A stretch of 64,000 nt of DNA from Arthrobacter silviterrae (GTDB lineage Bacteria; Actinomycetota; Actinomycetes; Actinomycetales; Micrococcaceae), in contig NZ_JAAKZI010000019.1 of assembly GCF_011045165.1 (NCBI RefSeq), forward strand, positions 1 through 64,000, written 5' to 3'. Below the pieces are notes generated by a model. That model saw only the letters and a program-made list of their open reading frames with translations, ran no database searches and was not told the DNA's origin. The translations under genes were made by a program, and so were the position numbers. Below are positions 33,784 through 42,233 of this stretch, in pieces (position 1 is the first letter of the stretch; each line of letters starts with the position of its first letter).

Positions 33784-34338
33784 ATGACCACACTTGCGGA
33801 CCGGCCCAACACGGCATTGATTGTCATCGACGTCCAAAACGGCGTGGTGGACGGGGCCCTTGGGCGAGACGCCGTCGTCGCCAACATCCAAGCGCTGGTT
33901 GAGAAGGCCCGTGGCGAGGGCGTTCCAGTGGTCTGGGTCCAGCACTCGGATGAGGAACTGCAAGAGGGCAGCGAAGCTTGGAAGTACGTGCCGGAGCTGG
34001 TCCGCCGGGAACCGGAGGCGCTGGTCCACAAGTCCTATGGGGACTCGTTCGAAGGGACGAACCTGGAGGACGTGCTGGCCCGCGCCGGCGTAGGCCGGCT
34101 GGTGGTGGCCGGCGCCGAAACGGACGCTTGTATCCGTTCCACCATCCACGGCGCGTTCACGCGCGGCTACGACGTGACGCTCGTGGGTGATGCCCACACG
34201 GCCGGGGACAAGACCGCCTGGGGAGCCCCGCCGGTGGAGGCAGTCATTGCGCACACAAACCTGTATTGGCAGTACCAGGACGCGCCCGGCCGCACGGCAG
34301 CCGTCACGCCGGCCATGGACGTCGATTTCAAGGGTTGA
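33784..34338 (+). CDS. Isochorismatase-family cysteine hydrolase
   Basis: A 184-residue hydrolase with the catalytic triad D16 (LIVIDVQNGVV), K83 (VHKSYGDSF) and C116 (AETDACIRSTIHGAF). The cis-peptide-type GAETDAC block is conserved. Members hydrolyse isochorismate, nicotinamide or other amides; the substrate is not evident. GGGAGA lies 7 nt before the ATG. It stands alone in orientation between the ECF42/YCII pair and a DinB-like gene. The 230 bp before it contain the ECF42 promoter on the other strand. Confidence 0.9.
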   Translation: MTTLADRPNTALIVIDVQNGVVDGALGRDAVVANIQALVEKARGEGVPVVWVQHSDEELQEGSEAWKYVPELVRREPEALVHKSYGDSFEGTNLEDVLARAGVGRLVVAGAETDACIRSTIHGAFTRGYDVTLVGDAHTAGDKTAWGAPPVEAVIAHTNLYWQYQDAPGRTAAVTPAMDVDFKG

Positions 34339-34441
34339 TTCGCACCGCGTGGTACGGCGGCCCGATGACCGGTCCTGCCGCCGGCATGGCGGGACACATT
34401 GCCTGTGGGAATGTGCCGTCGCGGGCGGTAGTCTTCCCCAC

Positions 34442-35032
34442 ATGGTTGAAACTGATCCGAAAGATGTGCTCCAGCGCTACCTCGACGCCGCCCGGGAAGC
34501 CGTGCTGTGGAAGCTTGAGGGGCTGTCAAACTTTGACATCCGGCGCCCAAGGACGCCCACCGGCACCAACCTGCTAGGTCTCGTCAAGCATCTTGCAGGC
34601 TGCGAGCTGGATTATTTTGGGACGGTGTTTGGCAGGGCCGCCGACATCGTGCTTCCCTGGTCGGACGATGACGGCTCCAACGTGGACATGTGGGCGACGG
34701 CCGGCGAATCACGTGACTACATCACCGGACTCTACCGCGCGGCCTGCGCGCATGCCGACGGCACCATCGCCGCCCTGCCCCTCGACGCACCCGGGCGGGT
34801 GCCCTGGTGGGCGGAGGGCCGGCAGGAGGTGACGCTGCAGCAAATCCTGGTCCACATGATCGCCGAGACACACCGCCATGCCGGGCACGCCGACATAGTG
34901 CGCGAACTCATTGACGGAATGGCGGGGTTGCGCCGCGGCAACGAAAACCTGCCCCACCAGGACGAAAGGTGGTGGAAGCAGTACCGCCAACAGCTTGAGC
35001 AGGCCGCGAAGGAAGCACCGGAAGGCCCCTGA
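34442..35032 (+). CDS. DinB-like DUF664 protein
   Basis: A 196-residue four-helix protein of the DinB/DUF664 group, to which mycothiol-dependent enzymes belong. The metal-site histidines are present in the order LVKHLAGCELDYF (helix 2) and MIAETHRHAGHADI (helix 4). The ATG at 34442 is preceded by TAGTCT at 34429-34434 with 7 nt between, the leaderless pattern. It may act as a mycothiol-dependent transferase or hydrolase; given the mycothione reductase in the same window this is reasonable but unproven. Confidence 0.85.
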   Translation: MVETDPKDVLQRYLDAAREAVLWKLEGLSNFDIRRPRTPTGTNLLGLVKHLAGCELDYFGTVFGRAADIVLPWSDDDGSNVDMWATAGESRDYITGLYRAACAHADGTIAALPLDAPGRVPWWAEGRQEVTLQQILVHMIAETHRHAGHADIVRELIDGMAGLRRGNENLPHQDERWWKQYRQQLEQAAKEAPEGP

Positions 35033-35056
35033 GGCCGGCCGCGCATGCCTCGGAGC

Positions 35057-36400
35057 TTAGCTCCGCGGCATCGCAGCACCACGCCTCCGCTGCACGGCGA
35101 CCGTCACCAGGCCGGCAGCCAGCCAGACGGCGCCCACCAGCTGGGCCCGGTGGTTGACCAGCACCAGGACGGGGACCAACGTGGCCACGCCCAGTGCCGG
35201 GAACACCACATGGCCCACCCAGCGCCGGCTGCCGCCGCGCACCACGAAGTACCCCACCACGGAGGCATGCAGGAGCACAAACGCGCACAGGGCGCCGACA
35301 TTGACCACGGACACCAGCAGGTCAAGGCCGTCCGGAGCGGAGGCGGCCCACACTGCCACTACCAGGGTGACGGCAGTGACTGTCACCGTGGAGACGGTGG
35401 GAATGCCTGTGCGCGCAGACACGCCGGACAAGGCCCGGGGCAGCTTCCCTTCCCGAGCCATGGTCAGCGCAACGCGGCCGCCCGCTGCCAGCGCAACCAT
35501 TCCGGAGAAGGCGGCGCCCAGGGCCTTGGCCACCCCCAGGGCGGTGGCGAGCCAGGGGGCAACGGCTTCCCGCACGATGTCGTAATAAATGGTGCCCTGC
35601 AGCTCCGGGTGGGCTGCGAGTTCGGCCGGGGACGTGGGTGAAATCAACGCCACCAAATAGCTTTGGGCCACAAACAGCAGGCCGGCAATTACCAGGCACA
35701 CCAGGGTGGCCCGGCCTATCAGCCTGGCGTCACCGGCGTTTTCTTCCGCAAACGTGGCAATCGCGTCAAAGCCCAGGTACGACAGCACGGCGATGGAGAC
35801 GGCAGCAAGGACCGCCGTCAGCGAAAAGCCGCCCACCCCCAGCAGGGGTGAAAGCAGGGGCCGGGTGGCGCCGGCGGTGGCCAGCACCGCCACCACGCCC
35901 ACCAGCACGGCAGCAAGCACCAGGACCTCCGCCAGGGCCACCACCAGGGCCGCGCGGGCTATGTTTTTCACACCCGTCAGGTTCAGGATGGTCGTGACCA
36001 CCACGGCCGCGCCCGTCCAGGCCCAGGTGGGGACGGCCGGCACAAACGAATGCATGGCCAGCCCCGTGAACAAGTACGCCACGCTGGGGATCAGCATGTA
36101 GTCCAGCAACACCATCCAGCCGGCCATGAAGCCGGTGCCCGGCCCAATGCCGGCCGTGGCGTATGAAAACACTGATCCTGCCTTGGGCACGGCCACGGAC
36201 ATCTTGGCATAGGACAAGGCCGTGAAGCCCATGACGACGGTTGCCGCGATGTACACCATGGCAGTGGCCCCGTGGCTCTTCGCATCGAGCGGACCAAAAA
36301 CGGCCACGGCGGCGGCCGGGCCGATGAACACCAGCCCGTTCATGACAAGGTCCCGGAAGGACATGGTCCGCTTGAGGGATGGTGTGGCAAAGGCACTCAT
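35057..36400 (-). CDS. APC-family amino acid permease
   Basis: A 447-residue amino acid/polyamine/organocation transporter with about 12 transmembrane segments. The family features FIGPAAAVAVFGPLDAKSHGA in helix 1, YAKMSVAVPKAGSVFSYATAGIGPGTGFMAGW, and GFDAIATFAEENAGDA in the helix 6 region are present. Its ATG overlaps the stop of the FBP-domain gene (ATGA), so they form one operon. Substrate not assignable. Confidence 0.9.
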   Translation of the reverse strand: MSAFATPSLKRTMSFRDLVMNGLVFIGPAAAVAVFGPLDAKSHGATAMVYIAATVVMGFTALSYAKMSVAVPKAGSVFSYATAGIGPGTGFMAGWMVLLDYMLIPSVAYLFTGLAMHSFVPAVPTWAWTGAAVVVTTILNLTGVKNIARAALVVALAEVLVLAAVLVGVVAVLATAGATRPLLSPLLGVGGFSLTAVLAAVSIAVLSYLGFDAIATFAEENAGDARLIGRATLVCLVIAGLLFVAQSYLVALISPTSPAELAAHPELQGTIYYDIVREAVAPWLATALGVAKALGAAFSGMVALAAGGRVALTMAREGKLPRALSGVSARTGIPTVSTVTVTAVTLVVAVWAASAPDGLDLLVSVVNVGALCAFVLLHASVVGYFVVRGGSRRWVGHVVFPALGVATLVPVLVLVNHRAQLVGAVWLAAGLVTVAVQRRRGAAMPRS

Positions 36401-36891
36401 GGGGTGTCCCCGCCCACCTTGCGCAAGAAGGATTCAACGTTTCCCTGCAAGGCGGCAATCCTTTCCACACGTGCGGCCTCCACGTCAAAGCCGAGATACG
36501 CCACGGGCGGCAGCCTGCGGACATTGGCGGAACATTCAAAGTTGGCACACACCAGGGTGGCCACAGTGTTCCCCTGTCTCCCCGGAGCCCCGGCCCGCTT
36601 GGTATTGAAAAAGACCACGTCGTTGGGCAGGTACACGTCCTCGCACCAGGCGCATTGGGGACGGCTGCGTGTTTTGCCCTCCACCTGGCGCAGGAGGACC
36701 CCCACGGGGCGCCCTCCCGTCCAGGCCACGGCGTAGCCAAGCTCGGGGTACTTTTTGTCGCCCCAGCCCAGGAAGTCCAGGCCGTCCCAGTCGAGGGTGT
36801 CAAAATTCTCGGGCAAGTTCATGTTGCTGCGCTCCCGTTGGGAGGCGTTGATGAAGGAGGAGCGGATGGTTTTTTCGTCAAGTGAAAGCAT
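36397..36891 (-). CDS. FBP (FusB-like EF-G-binding) zinc-finger protein
   Basis: A 164-residue protein of the FBP family, related to FusB, which binds elongation factor G and rescues stalled ribosomes from fusidic acid. The C-terminal treble-clef zinc finger is clear: C80 and C83 in CAWCEDV and C115 and C120 in CANFEC. The N-terminal IRSSFINASQRERSNMNLP is the usual opening. A structured leader of about 195 nt precedes it, which hints at control by translation stress. It is coupled to an amino acid permease. Actual drug resistance is not shown by sequence. Confidence 0.88.
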   Translation of the reverse strand: MLSLDEKTIRSSFINASQRERSNMNLPENFDTLDWDGLDFLGWGDKKYPELGYAVAWTGGRPVGVLLRQVEGKTRSRPQCAWCEDVYLPNDVVFFNTKRAGAPGRQGNTVATLVCANFECSANVRRLPPVAYLGFDVEAARVERIAALQGNVESFLRKVGGDTP

Positions 36892-36913
36892 GGTGTGGTT
36901 GCCGTTTCTCGTG

Positions 36914-37099
36914 GTCCCTGCCGTGCGGCTGTGCCGCCTTGAACCGTGCAGGGACAGACTTGGGTGGAAAGGGGCGCCAAACGGCGCCGGGGTAATTCAC
37001 CGGGGAAAACGGCGCTATCTGGCGTCGGCGAGTGATTCGCCGACAACCTCCAAACGCCCCAAGGGCACAGTCACTGTGATAGCCACGAAGTTGAGTATA
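36914..37099 (-). promoter_or_regulatory. Structured 5' leader of the FBP-permease operon
   Basis: On the minus strand TATACT (37099-37094) could be a -10. The transcript would pass three perfect hairpins: GTCGGCGA/TCGCCGAC (37024-37044), GGCGCC-4nt-GGCGCC (36973-36988), and an 8-bp stem GTCCCTGC/GCAGGGAC (36914-36921 with 36948-36955) enclosing a 5-bp stem (36925-36937). The third ends 23 nt before the start codon. Nothing else is evident in 36892-37182 besides the small gene promoter. Confidence 0.5.
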
Positions 37100-37182
37100 C
37101 GCCCAGACAAAACGTGGCGGCCCGCCGCCCGGTGTGGGCGTGTCCCTTCCCCGGCAGCGCCAGGCAACCGTACGATTTAGCC

Positions 37183-37359
37183 ATGGACTTTGAGATTCCC
37201 GGGGAGATCGAGGGGCAGACCTCCATCGACGAGCTGCTCATCGAGATGGGCGAGCCGCCCGTGGAGAATTTTGTCCTGCCTGCCGTCCCGGATGACGCCT
37301 CCGAACTGTTTGGCAACACGCCCATGCTGCCCGGGCTGTGGCCCGAACGCGCCGGCTGA
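37183..37359 (+). CDS. Small acidic protein, probable leaderless gene
   Basis: A 58-residue acidic protein (EIPGEIEGQTSIDELLIEMG, FVLPAVPDDASELFG). It has no domain or hydrophobic segment I recognise. TACGAT at 37171-37176 lies 6 nt before the ATG, so transcription probably begins at the start codon. The composition (Glu/Asp/Leu/Pro) is unlike a random high-GC frame, which would be Arg/Ala/Gly rich. It is divergent from the FBP operon. Confidence 0.6.
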   Translation: MDFEIPGEIEGQTSIDELLIEMGEPPVENFVLPAVPDDASELFGNTPMLPGLWPERAG

Positions 37360-37386
37360 CACCGCCTGAAACTTCACGGACCGGAG

Positions 37387-38514
37387 TTAGCGCGCCATTC
37401 GCGCCGCCGCCGAGAGAACACCTGGATGGCTCGCGGCGCCGAAGGAAATGATGTTGTCGCGCCCGGTAATGCGGCGCACCACGCTGTCCATTGTCGGGGC
37501 GTCATGTTGGAATGCCGCGTGGCTGGTGGCGCTGCTGCGTGAGCGGAGGGGGCCGGTGTCAGCAATCGACCAGACGGCGGCGGCCCGGTGCGAGCCCGAA
37601 AACAGCAAACGCAATTCCGCGTCTGCCAGCAAGGACTGCTGCAGGCCCAGGATGGGAGTGCCCGGATGGGGTTCCAGGGCTCCGCCGACCAGGTACAGCA
37701 GTGATTTTCGGTACAGTCCAAAGCAATTGTCGGCGCGAGCCACAGCTTCCTTCATGCCAAACACCGCGGTGGAGGCGATGCCTGCCCCCACCAGCGGCCG
37801 CAGCGTTGCCTTGTATTCCCCGGTGGTGAGGGCGGGTGCCAGCAGGGAGCAGCTGTCAAAGCCCGGTCCCGGACGCACCACGGCCGGGATGAAATGTGAA
37901 TGGAACTGGGCCCCCGCGCTGTGGCCGGCAGCGTGCAGCGTCAGGGCGCCCGGCCGGGCGGCAAGAAACGCCTGCAGGCGCTGCGCCACCAGGGCCGCTC
38001 CCCCGCCCGCGATCGACGCCAGCCGCGCATTTTCCTTCATGGCTTCCCACACGGCGGGCCCGCCGAGGGCCCTTACGGCGTCCTCGATCACCGTGTCCGT
38101 TGAATCCGTCCAGGCCCCGGCCGGGCGCGCTTGCGCCGCGGATGTGCCGGTGACGTGGCTGGCCAGCAGGTCTCCGAGGGTGGCCCACAAGCCGGTGTGC
38201 CAAATGAAGTACACAGGATAAATGCCGTTGGCCAGCCACCAGGGAAGCAGCTGGCGGGCAGTCTCCAGCGCCTGGCCCTCGCCCACCAGCCCGCCGTGCG
38301 CCCAAAACATGACAGGCACGGGTCCGCCGCCCCGCGCCTGGATAAAGGCCGGGAGGTGCGTGGTGAAAATCGCGTCGACATCCGCCGCCGTCGTATTCAG
38401 CTGGGCCGTGGTGGCCAGGGCGCCATCCTGAAGCTCCACCACATGGGGCCGCAAGGCGTCCAGCTGGGCGTGTGTCAGCGCTGGGGCAAGTTTGTTGCCA
38501 CCGTCAGGGTCCAT
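37387..38514 (-). CDS. Alpha/beta-hydrolase-like protein
   Basis: A 375-residue protein with features of an alpha/beta hydrolase: an oxyanion-type segment VPVMFWAHGGLVGEG (about residues 68-82) and a nucleophile elbow AAGHSAGAQFHSHFI near residue 195-209, with Ser in GHSAG. The likely acid/His are not certain. There is no signal peptide. The ATG at 38514 has GGGAG 8 nt upstream; an ATG two codons earlier is possible. No partner genes are obvious. Substrate unknown. Confidence 0.7.
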   Translation of the reverse strand: MDPDGGNKLAPALTHAQLDALRPHVVELQDGALATTAQLNTTAADVDAIFTTHLPAFIQARGGGPVPVMFWAHGGLVGEGQALETARQLLPWWLANGIYPVYFIWHTGLWATLGDLLASHVTGTSAAQARPAGAWTDSTDTVIEDAVRALGGPAVWEAMKENARLASIAGGGAALVAQRLQAFLAARPGALTLHAAGHSAGAQFHSHFIPAVVRPGPGFDSCSLLAPALTTGEYKATLRPLVGAGIASTAVFGMKEAVARADNCFGLYRKSLLYLVGGALEPHPGTPILGLQQSLLADAELRLLFSGSHRAAAVWSIADTGPLRSRSSATSHAAFQHDAPTMDSVVRRITGRDNIISFGAASHPGVLSAAARMAR

Positions 38515-38619
38515 GGCCATCTCCCGCTGCGTGGAATTGCTGTTGAGGCAATGCTGTCCACCGCCGCGGGCAGTGTCAAGGGCAGTGTCCGGGGCAGCCT
38601 GAAACGTCCGGGCGCCACC

Positions 38620-39663
38620 CTACTTTTTCGAGAGCAGGCGCTCCACCCGCGGCTTGACCTCCGTGGCCAGCAGCGTGATTGATTCCAGGAGGTGCTGGTG
38701 CGGCAACCCACCGATGTCCCCTTGCAGGAAGTGCCGCATGTGTCCCATGTACCCGTGCAGGTGAACTATCCGCTCTGCCACCTCATCAGGGTCGCCCACA
38801 TAGTAGGCGCCGGGGGCCTCGGCCTGGGCCAGGTAGGCGTTCCTGTCCGGGGCGGGCCATCCGCGCAGGCGCCCCATCTCCACGTTGAGGTTGTGCCAAC
38901 CCGGGTAGAAGCGCTCCAAGGCCTCCTTCTTGGTGGGGGCAACCAGTCCCAGCGCCGCCACCGAAACCTTGATGCCGTCCCCCGCATGCCCTGCCTGGGC
39001 GGCCGACTCCCGGTAAAGCCGGGCCAGCGGGGCAAAGCGGTGGGGTGCCCCGCCGATGATGCCGTAGGAAACCGGCAGTCCCAGGCTCCCTGCCCTTGCG
39101 GACGACGCCGGACTGCCTCCCGTGGCAATCCACAGCGGCAGCTTTCCCAGTATGGGGCGGGGGACGACGGCCAGGTTGTCAATGGCGGGGCGCACGCTGC
39201 CGCTCCACGAAATGTTTTCCATTTCAGCACTGTTGATGGCCATCAGCAGTGCCAGCTTTTCGGAGTACAGCTGGTCATAATCTGCCAGGTCGTATCCGAA
39301 AAGGGGGAAGGTTTCCACCGAGGAACCGCGACCTGCAGTGATTTCGATGCGCCCTCCGCCTGATACGGCGTCAGCCGTGGAAAATTGCTGAAAGACCCGC
39401 ACAGGGTCATCAGTGCTGATAATGCTTGCGGCGCTGCCCAGCGTGATGTTTTTGGTGGCCGCGGCGGCCGCCGCCACCAGGGCGCCCGGGGAGGATGCGG
39501 GCATGGACACCGTGTGGTGCTCCCCCACTCCAAAATAGTCCAGCCCCACCCGGTCAGCATGGACGATGGCGTCAAACAAGTTGCGGATGCCCTCCGCAGT
39601 GGGGCGCGGCGAACCGTCCGCCTCCAGCGGGGTGTCGCCAAAACTGTAGGCGCCGATTTCCAC
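38620..39663 (-). CDS. LLM-class flavin-dependent oxidoreductase
   Basis: A 347-residue luciferase-like monooxygenase (bacterial luciferase family) using FMNH2 or F420. Typical elements are DYFGVGEHHTVSMPASSP, NITLGSAASIISTDDPVRVFQQF, GRIEITAGRGSS and PLWIATGGSPASS. I place the start at GTG 39663, with GGAGG 5 nt upstream. It stands alone. Substrate not assignable; the alkanal-like subgroup is widespread in actinobacteria. Confidence 0.9.
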   Translation of the reverse strand: MEIGAYSFGDTPLEADGSPRPTAEGIRNLFDAIVHADRVGLDYFGVGEHHTVSMPASSPGALVAAAAAATKNITLGSAASIISTDDPVRVFQQFSTADAVSGGGRIEITAGRGSSVETFPLFGYDLADYDQLYSEKLALLMAINSAEMENISWSGSVRPAIDNLAVVPRPILGKLPLWIATGGSPASSARAGSLGLPVSYGIIGGAPHRFAPLARLYRESAAQAGHAGDGIKVSVAALGLVAPTKKEALERFYPGWHNLNVEMGRLRGWPAPDRNAYLAQAEAPGAYYVGDPDEVAERIVHLHGYMGHMRHFLQGDIGGLPHQHLLESITLLATEVKPRVERLLSKK

Positions 39664-39783
39664 AATTGCCTCCACACCCAGAAATTATGTTGTCACACAG
39701 ATAGTATTCCACGCAGATCATCTTGGAAATCACGGAAGTTGTGGCGACCCAGGCTCGCCGCAGGCCTGCCCGGCCTGCGGCCC

Positions 39784-40161
39784 CTATTCCTGGACCACGC
39801 TGAGGACATTCCCCGCGGGGTCCTTGAACCAGGCGATCAGCGGCCCCCCGCCACGGAAGATGCCCTTGTCGTCGGTTTCAGCAGGCGTGCCCTCATAGTG
39901 TTCAAAGGCCACCCCGACCCGGGCAAGTGCCTCCACGGCGGAATCAACGTCCGGCACGGGAAAGTTCAACACCGTGAATGTCGCCGGCACGTGGGCCGGC
40001 CCCTTGGGGTAGAGAAGCACCTGGCCTCCGCCGGCCAGGTTCAGCTTGAGCATCCCGTGGTCCTCGCCCACGTCCAGGCCCAGGGTGCGGGAATAGAAGT
40101 CCCGGACCGTTCCGACGTCGTCCACCGAATATCCGCTAAATGCACGGCTGCCTGCCAACAT
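39784..40161 (-). CDS. VOC/glyoxalase family protein
   Basis: A 125-residue vicinal oxygen chelate protein: [25 protein letters not shown] in the first half, [22 protein letters not shown] in the second and the ending [15 protein letters not shown], which is the family's conserved DPxGN. GGGAGGA lies 4 nt before the ATG. Probably a dioxygenase, glyoxalase or ligand-binding protein; no partner gene helps. Confidence 0.88.
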   Translation of the reverse strand: MLAGSRAFSGYSVDDVGTVRDFYSRTLGLDVGEDHGMLKLNLAGGGQVLLYPKGPAHVPATFTVLNFPVPDVDSAVEALARVGVAFEHYEGTPAETDDKGIFRGGGPLIAWFKDPAGNVLSVVQE

Positions 40162-40266
40162 GGTTTCCTCCCAGGGCCGGGGCGGTTTGCCCCGACTTTT
40201 CCTCTTCCAAGGCTAGCCTCGTGGCATCCTGCGGAACAGTGCCAGTGCACTGCCCCGCAGGAAGTT

Positions 40267-40710
40267 TTAGGGGTTGCTGCTGCCGGACCCGGAATTGCTT
40301 CCGGACCCGTTTCCGCCCGTGCCGCCCTGCCCTGGAATGGTGCCGTTGCCCAATCCGCCGTGGCCGTAGCGGAGCTGGCCGGATTGGCCAAAGCCGTGGT
40401 GCGGGACGCTTGCATGGCCGATGCCGTAGCCGACGGCGCCGCCAACTCCGCCTGACAGCAGCACGGCTATGGCCCCGGCAATGATCACCTTGGGGATGGT
40501 CCACCACCTCTTCTTCAGCGGCGCAGCCATGGTGGAGTTGGTGCCCCGCCAGACAGGGGGCGTTCCGGGGCCGGCCGCGCTGAACTGGGCGCCCGGGGGC
40601 TGGCCGGTGCTGGGCAGCGCCTGGGTGGGCGGGTTGTATGGTCGGGCGCCGCCGTCGCGCGCGTCAGGCACCCGGCCCGCAGCATCATTCTCTGGTGCTT
40701 CTTGGCTCAC
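40267..40710 (-). CDS. Single-pass membrane protein with Gly/Ser-rich outer tail
   Basis: A 147-residue protein: a 65-residue Pro/Gly-rich N-terminus, a basic stretch KKRWWTIPK, one transmembrane helix (VIIAGAIAVLLSGGVGGAVGYGIGH, about 74-98) and a glycine/serine-rich C-terminus that ends NSGSGSSNP. The basic residues before the helix predict the N-terminus inside and the tail outside. The GTG start has AAGGAG upstream. No function can be given; similar low-complexity anchors are common in actinobacterial envelopes. Confidence 0.65.
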   Translation of the reverse strand: MSQEAPENDAAGRVPDARDGGARPYNPPTQALPSTGQPPGAQFSAAGPGTPPVWRGTNSTMAAPLKKRWWTIPKVIIAGAIAVLLSGGVGGAVGYGIGHASVPHHGFGQSGQLRYGHGGLGNGTIPGQGGTGGNGSGSNSGSGSSNP

Positions 40711-40911
40711 CGATACTCCTTAATTCCGTCTGGCCCTTGCCTGGCTTCTCCAGTAAATTGCCCCTTGCTGGGCGCGGACAGCACGGAAATTGCGTGTCTC
40801 CTGTGAGAAATGTCCACCGCTTTCCACCGTTGCAAAATTGGCATGAACATTCAGGGGACTTTTACCCTCGTGGAGCTATAGTTCAACTAAGAGTTCAAGG
40901 AGGGTGTCGAA

Positions 40912-41262
40912 ATGATCACTTACGACCACGTCATCAAGGGCATGCTGGTTATTGACTCGGAGGGACGCCAGATTGGCAAGGTAAGCCATGTGGAACCGGC
41001 CAACGCGAAAATCGCTGATTTTGAGGAAGCCGCCAGCGTCTCCACCCAGGACCCGATCAACCTGATTCTGACCGCCATTTTCGGCGCCACACCGCGCGTG
41101 CCCAAGGAAATGTCCTCGCGCCTGTTCCGCGCCGGCTTCGTCAAAATTGCCGGCCACGGCGTGTGGTCCGGCAGCCGCTTCGCCCCGCTCAGTGCCATTG
41201 ACAGGGTGGACGACAACCACATCTACCTCTCCCGCAACGTTCACCAGCTCGACGCCGCATAG
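40912..41262 (+). CDS. PRC-barrel-like DUF2171 protein
   Basis: A 116-residue protein of the DUF2171/PRC-barrel type. VIKGMLVIDSEGRQIGKVSHVE is the PRC-barrel strand pattern. The C-terminus SRFAPLSAIDRVDDNHIYLSRN repeats a similar barrel strand. AAGGAGG lies 8 nt before the ATG and TATAGT at 40877-40882 could be its -10. PRC-barrel proteins occur in RNA processing and stress settings; no partner indicates which. Confidence 0.75.
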   Translation: MITYDHVIKGMLVIDSEGRQIGKVSHVEPANAKIADFEEAASVSTQDPINLILTAIFGATPRVPKEMSSRLFRAGFVKIAGHGVWSGSRFAPLSAIDRVDDNHIYLSRNVHQLDAA

Positions 41263-41301
41263 GCCCGCCGCAGCCGGCCGGCGCGTGGGCCGCGCTGTGG
41301 C

Positions 41302-42219
41302 CTAGTTGGCTTCAGTCCCGTCCAGGCCCAGGCGCCGCCTGCGGGCCCGGGCTGACCGTTCGCTGGGCCCGGGCGTTCCCAACCCCCACCGCACGACGCC
41401 GAGCACCACCTTCGCAGCCGACCTCACCGGGAGCCGGACCCTTCCCACCCTGGGCGTGTCCAGGCGGAGCAGGGCACGGTATTCAGGAGCCATGGCCGCC
41501 ACCGCCGAGGCAAAGAGAATCCTGTAGCCCAGCTGCTGCGAACGCGGCAGCGGCGGGTTCTTCAGGAAGGCCACGGTGTCCGCAACGCGGTGATCGTAGC
41601 GCAGTTCCGGGGTGAAGGCCGCCAGCTGCTGGTGAAGTTCGCGTTCCGTGAGCGGCGGATTGTTTACTGTCATGAGATGGCCTGCAACTGCCCAGTCGGC
41701 CACATAGGAATCCGGCCCTCCCGGCATGGGGCCACCCACATACCGGCTGGAGGCAAGGAACGCCTCGATGAAAGCCAAGTGCACCCATCGCAGCAAGTCA
41801 GGGTCATTGGCACTGTACTGCATCTCCTCCGCCGCGGCCGTGGTGTAGCGGCCGGTGATGTGGCGGTGGATTTTAAGCACCCGGGAGCAGGCAGCCTGCG
41901 CGGCGGCCGTGTCGCCGTAGGTCAGCGTGAAAATCCAGCGGATGGTCCCGGCCAGCCTGGAGAGCGGTTCCCTGGCATAGTCGGAGTGGTCGTGGACGCC
42001 GGCCATGGCCCCGGGGTGGAGTGATTGGATGAGCAGGGACTGGATGCCGGCCACCAGGGTTGCCGTTGATCCGTGGACGGCCCAGGCGGCGGAGTCGGGG
42101 CCGAAGTAGCCGCCGTCGTTCCCGTGCTCGAGGTCCAGCTCCCATTGGGGAATGGTGGGCGAGTTGGCGCTGAAGGTGCCCCGCAGTTCACTCCGCCAGC
42201 GGGCCAGGAATCTTTTCAC
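41302..42219 (-). CDS. DUF2236 oxygenase-like (MpaB family) protein
   Basis: A 305-residue member of the DUF2236/MpaB family, which includes latex-clearing heme oxygenases. Recognisable segments: QSLHPGAMAGVHDHSDYAREPLSRLAGTIRW, a conserved HxH-like heme neighbourhood, then HITGRYTTAAAEEMQYSANDPDLLRWVHLAFIEAFLA. I start it at GTG 42219, 15 bp after the stop of the SGNH hydrolase gene on the same strand; the upstream frame overlaps that gene. The pair is likely co-transcribed. Substrate unknown. Confidence 0.85.
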   Translation of the reverse strand: MKRFLARWRSELRGTFSANSPTIPQWELDLEHGNDGGYFGPDSAAWAVHGSTATLVAGIQSLLIQSLHPGAMAGVHDHSDYAREPLSRLAGTIRWIFTLTYGDTAAAQAACSRVLKIHRHITGRYTTAAAEEMQYSANDPDLLRWVHLAFIEAFLASSRYVGGPMPGGPDSYVADWAVAGHLMTVNNPPLTERELHQQLAAFTPELRYDHRVADTVAFLKNPPLPRSQQLGYRILFASAVAAMAPEYRALLRLDTPRVGRVRLPVRSAAKVVLGVVRWGLGTPGPSERSARARRRRLGLDGTEAN

Positions 42220-42233
42220 GGCGCCACCATGCC

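Noticed and set aside
35045..35641. His/Gly-rich plus-strand frame opposite the amino acid permease
   Set aside because: It is the complement of a well-conserved membrane protein gene and has no coding signature of its own.
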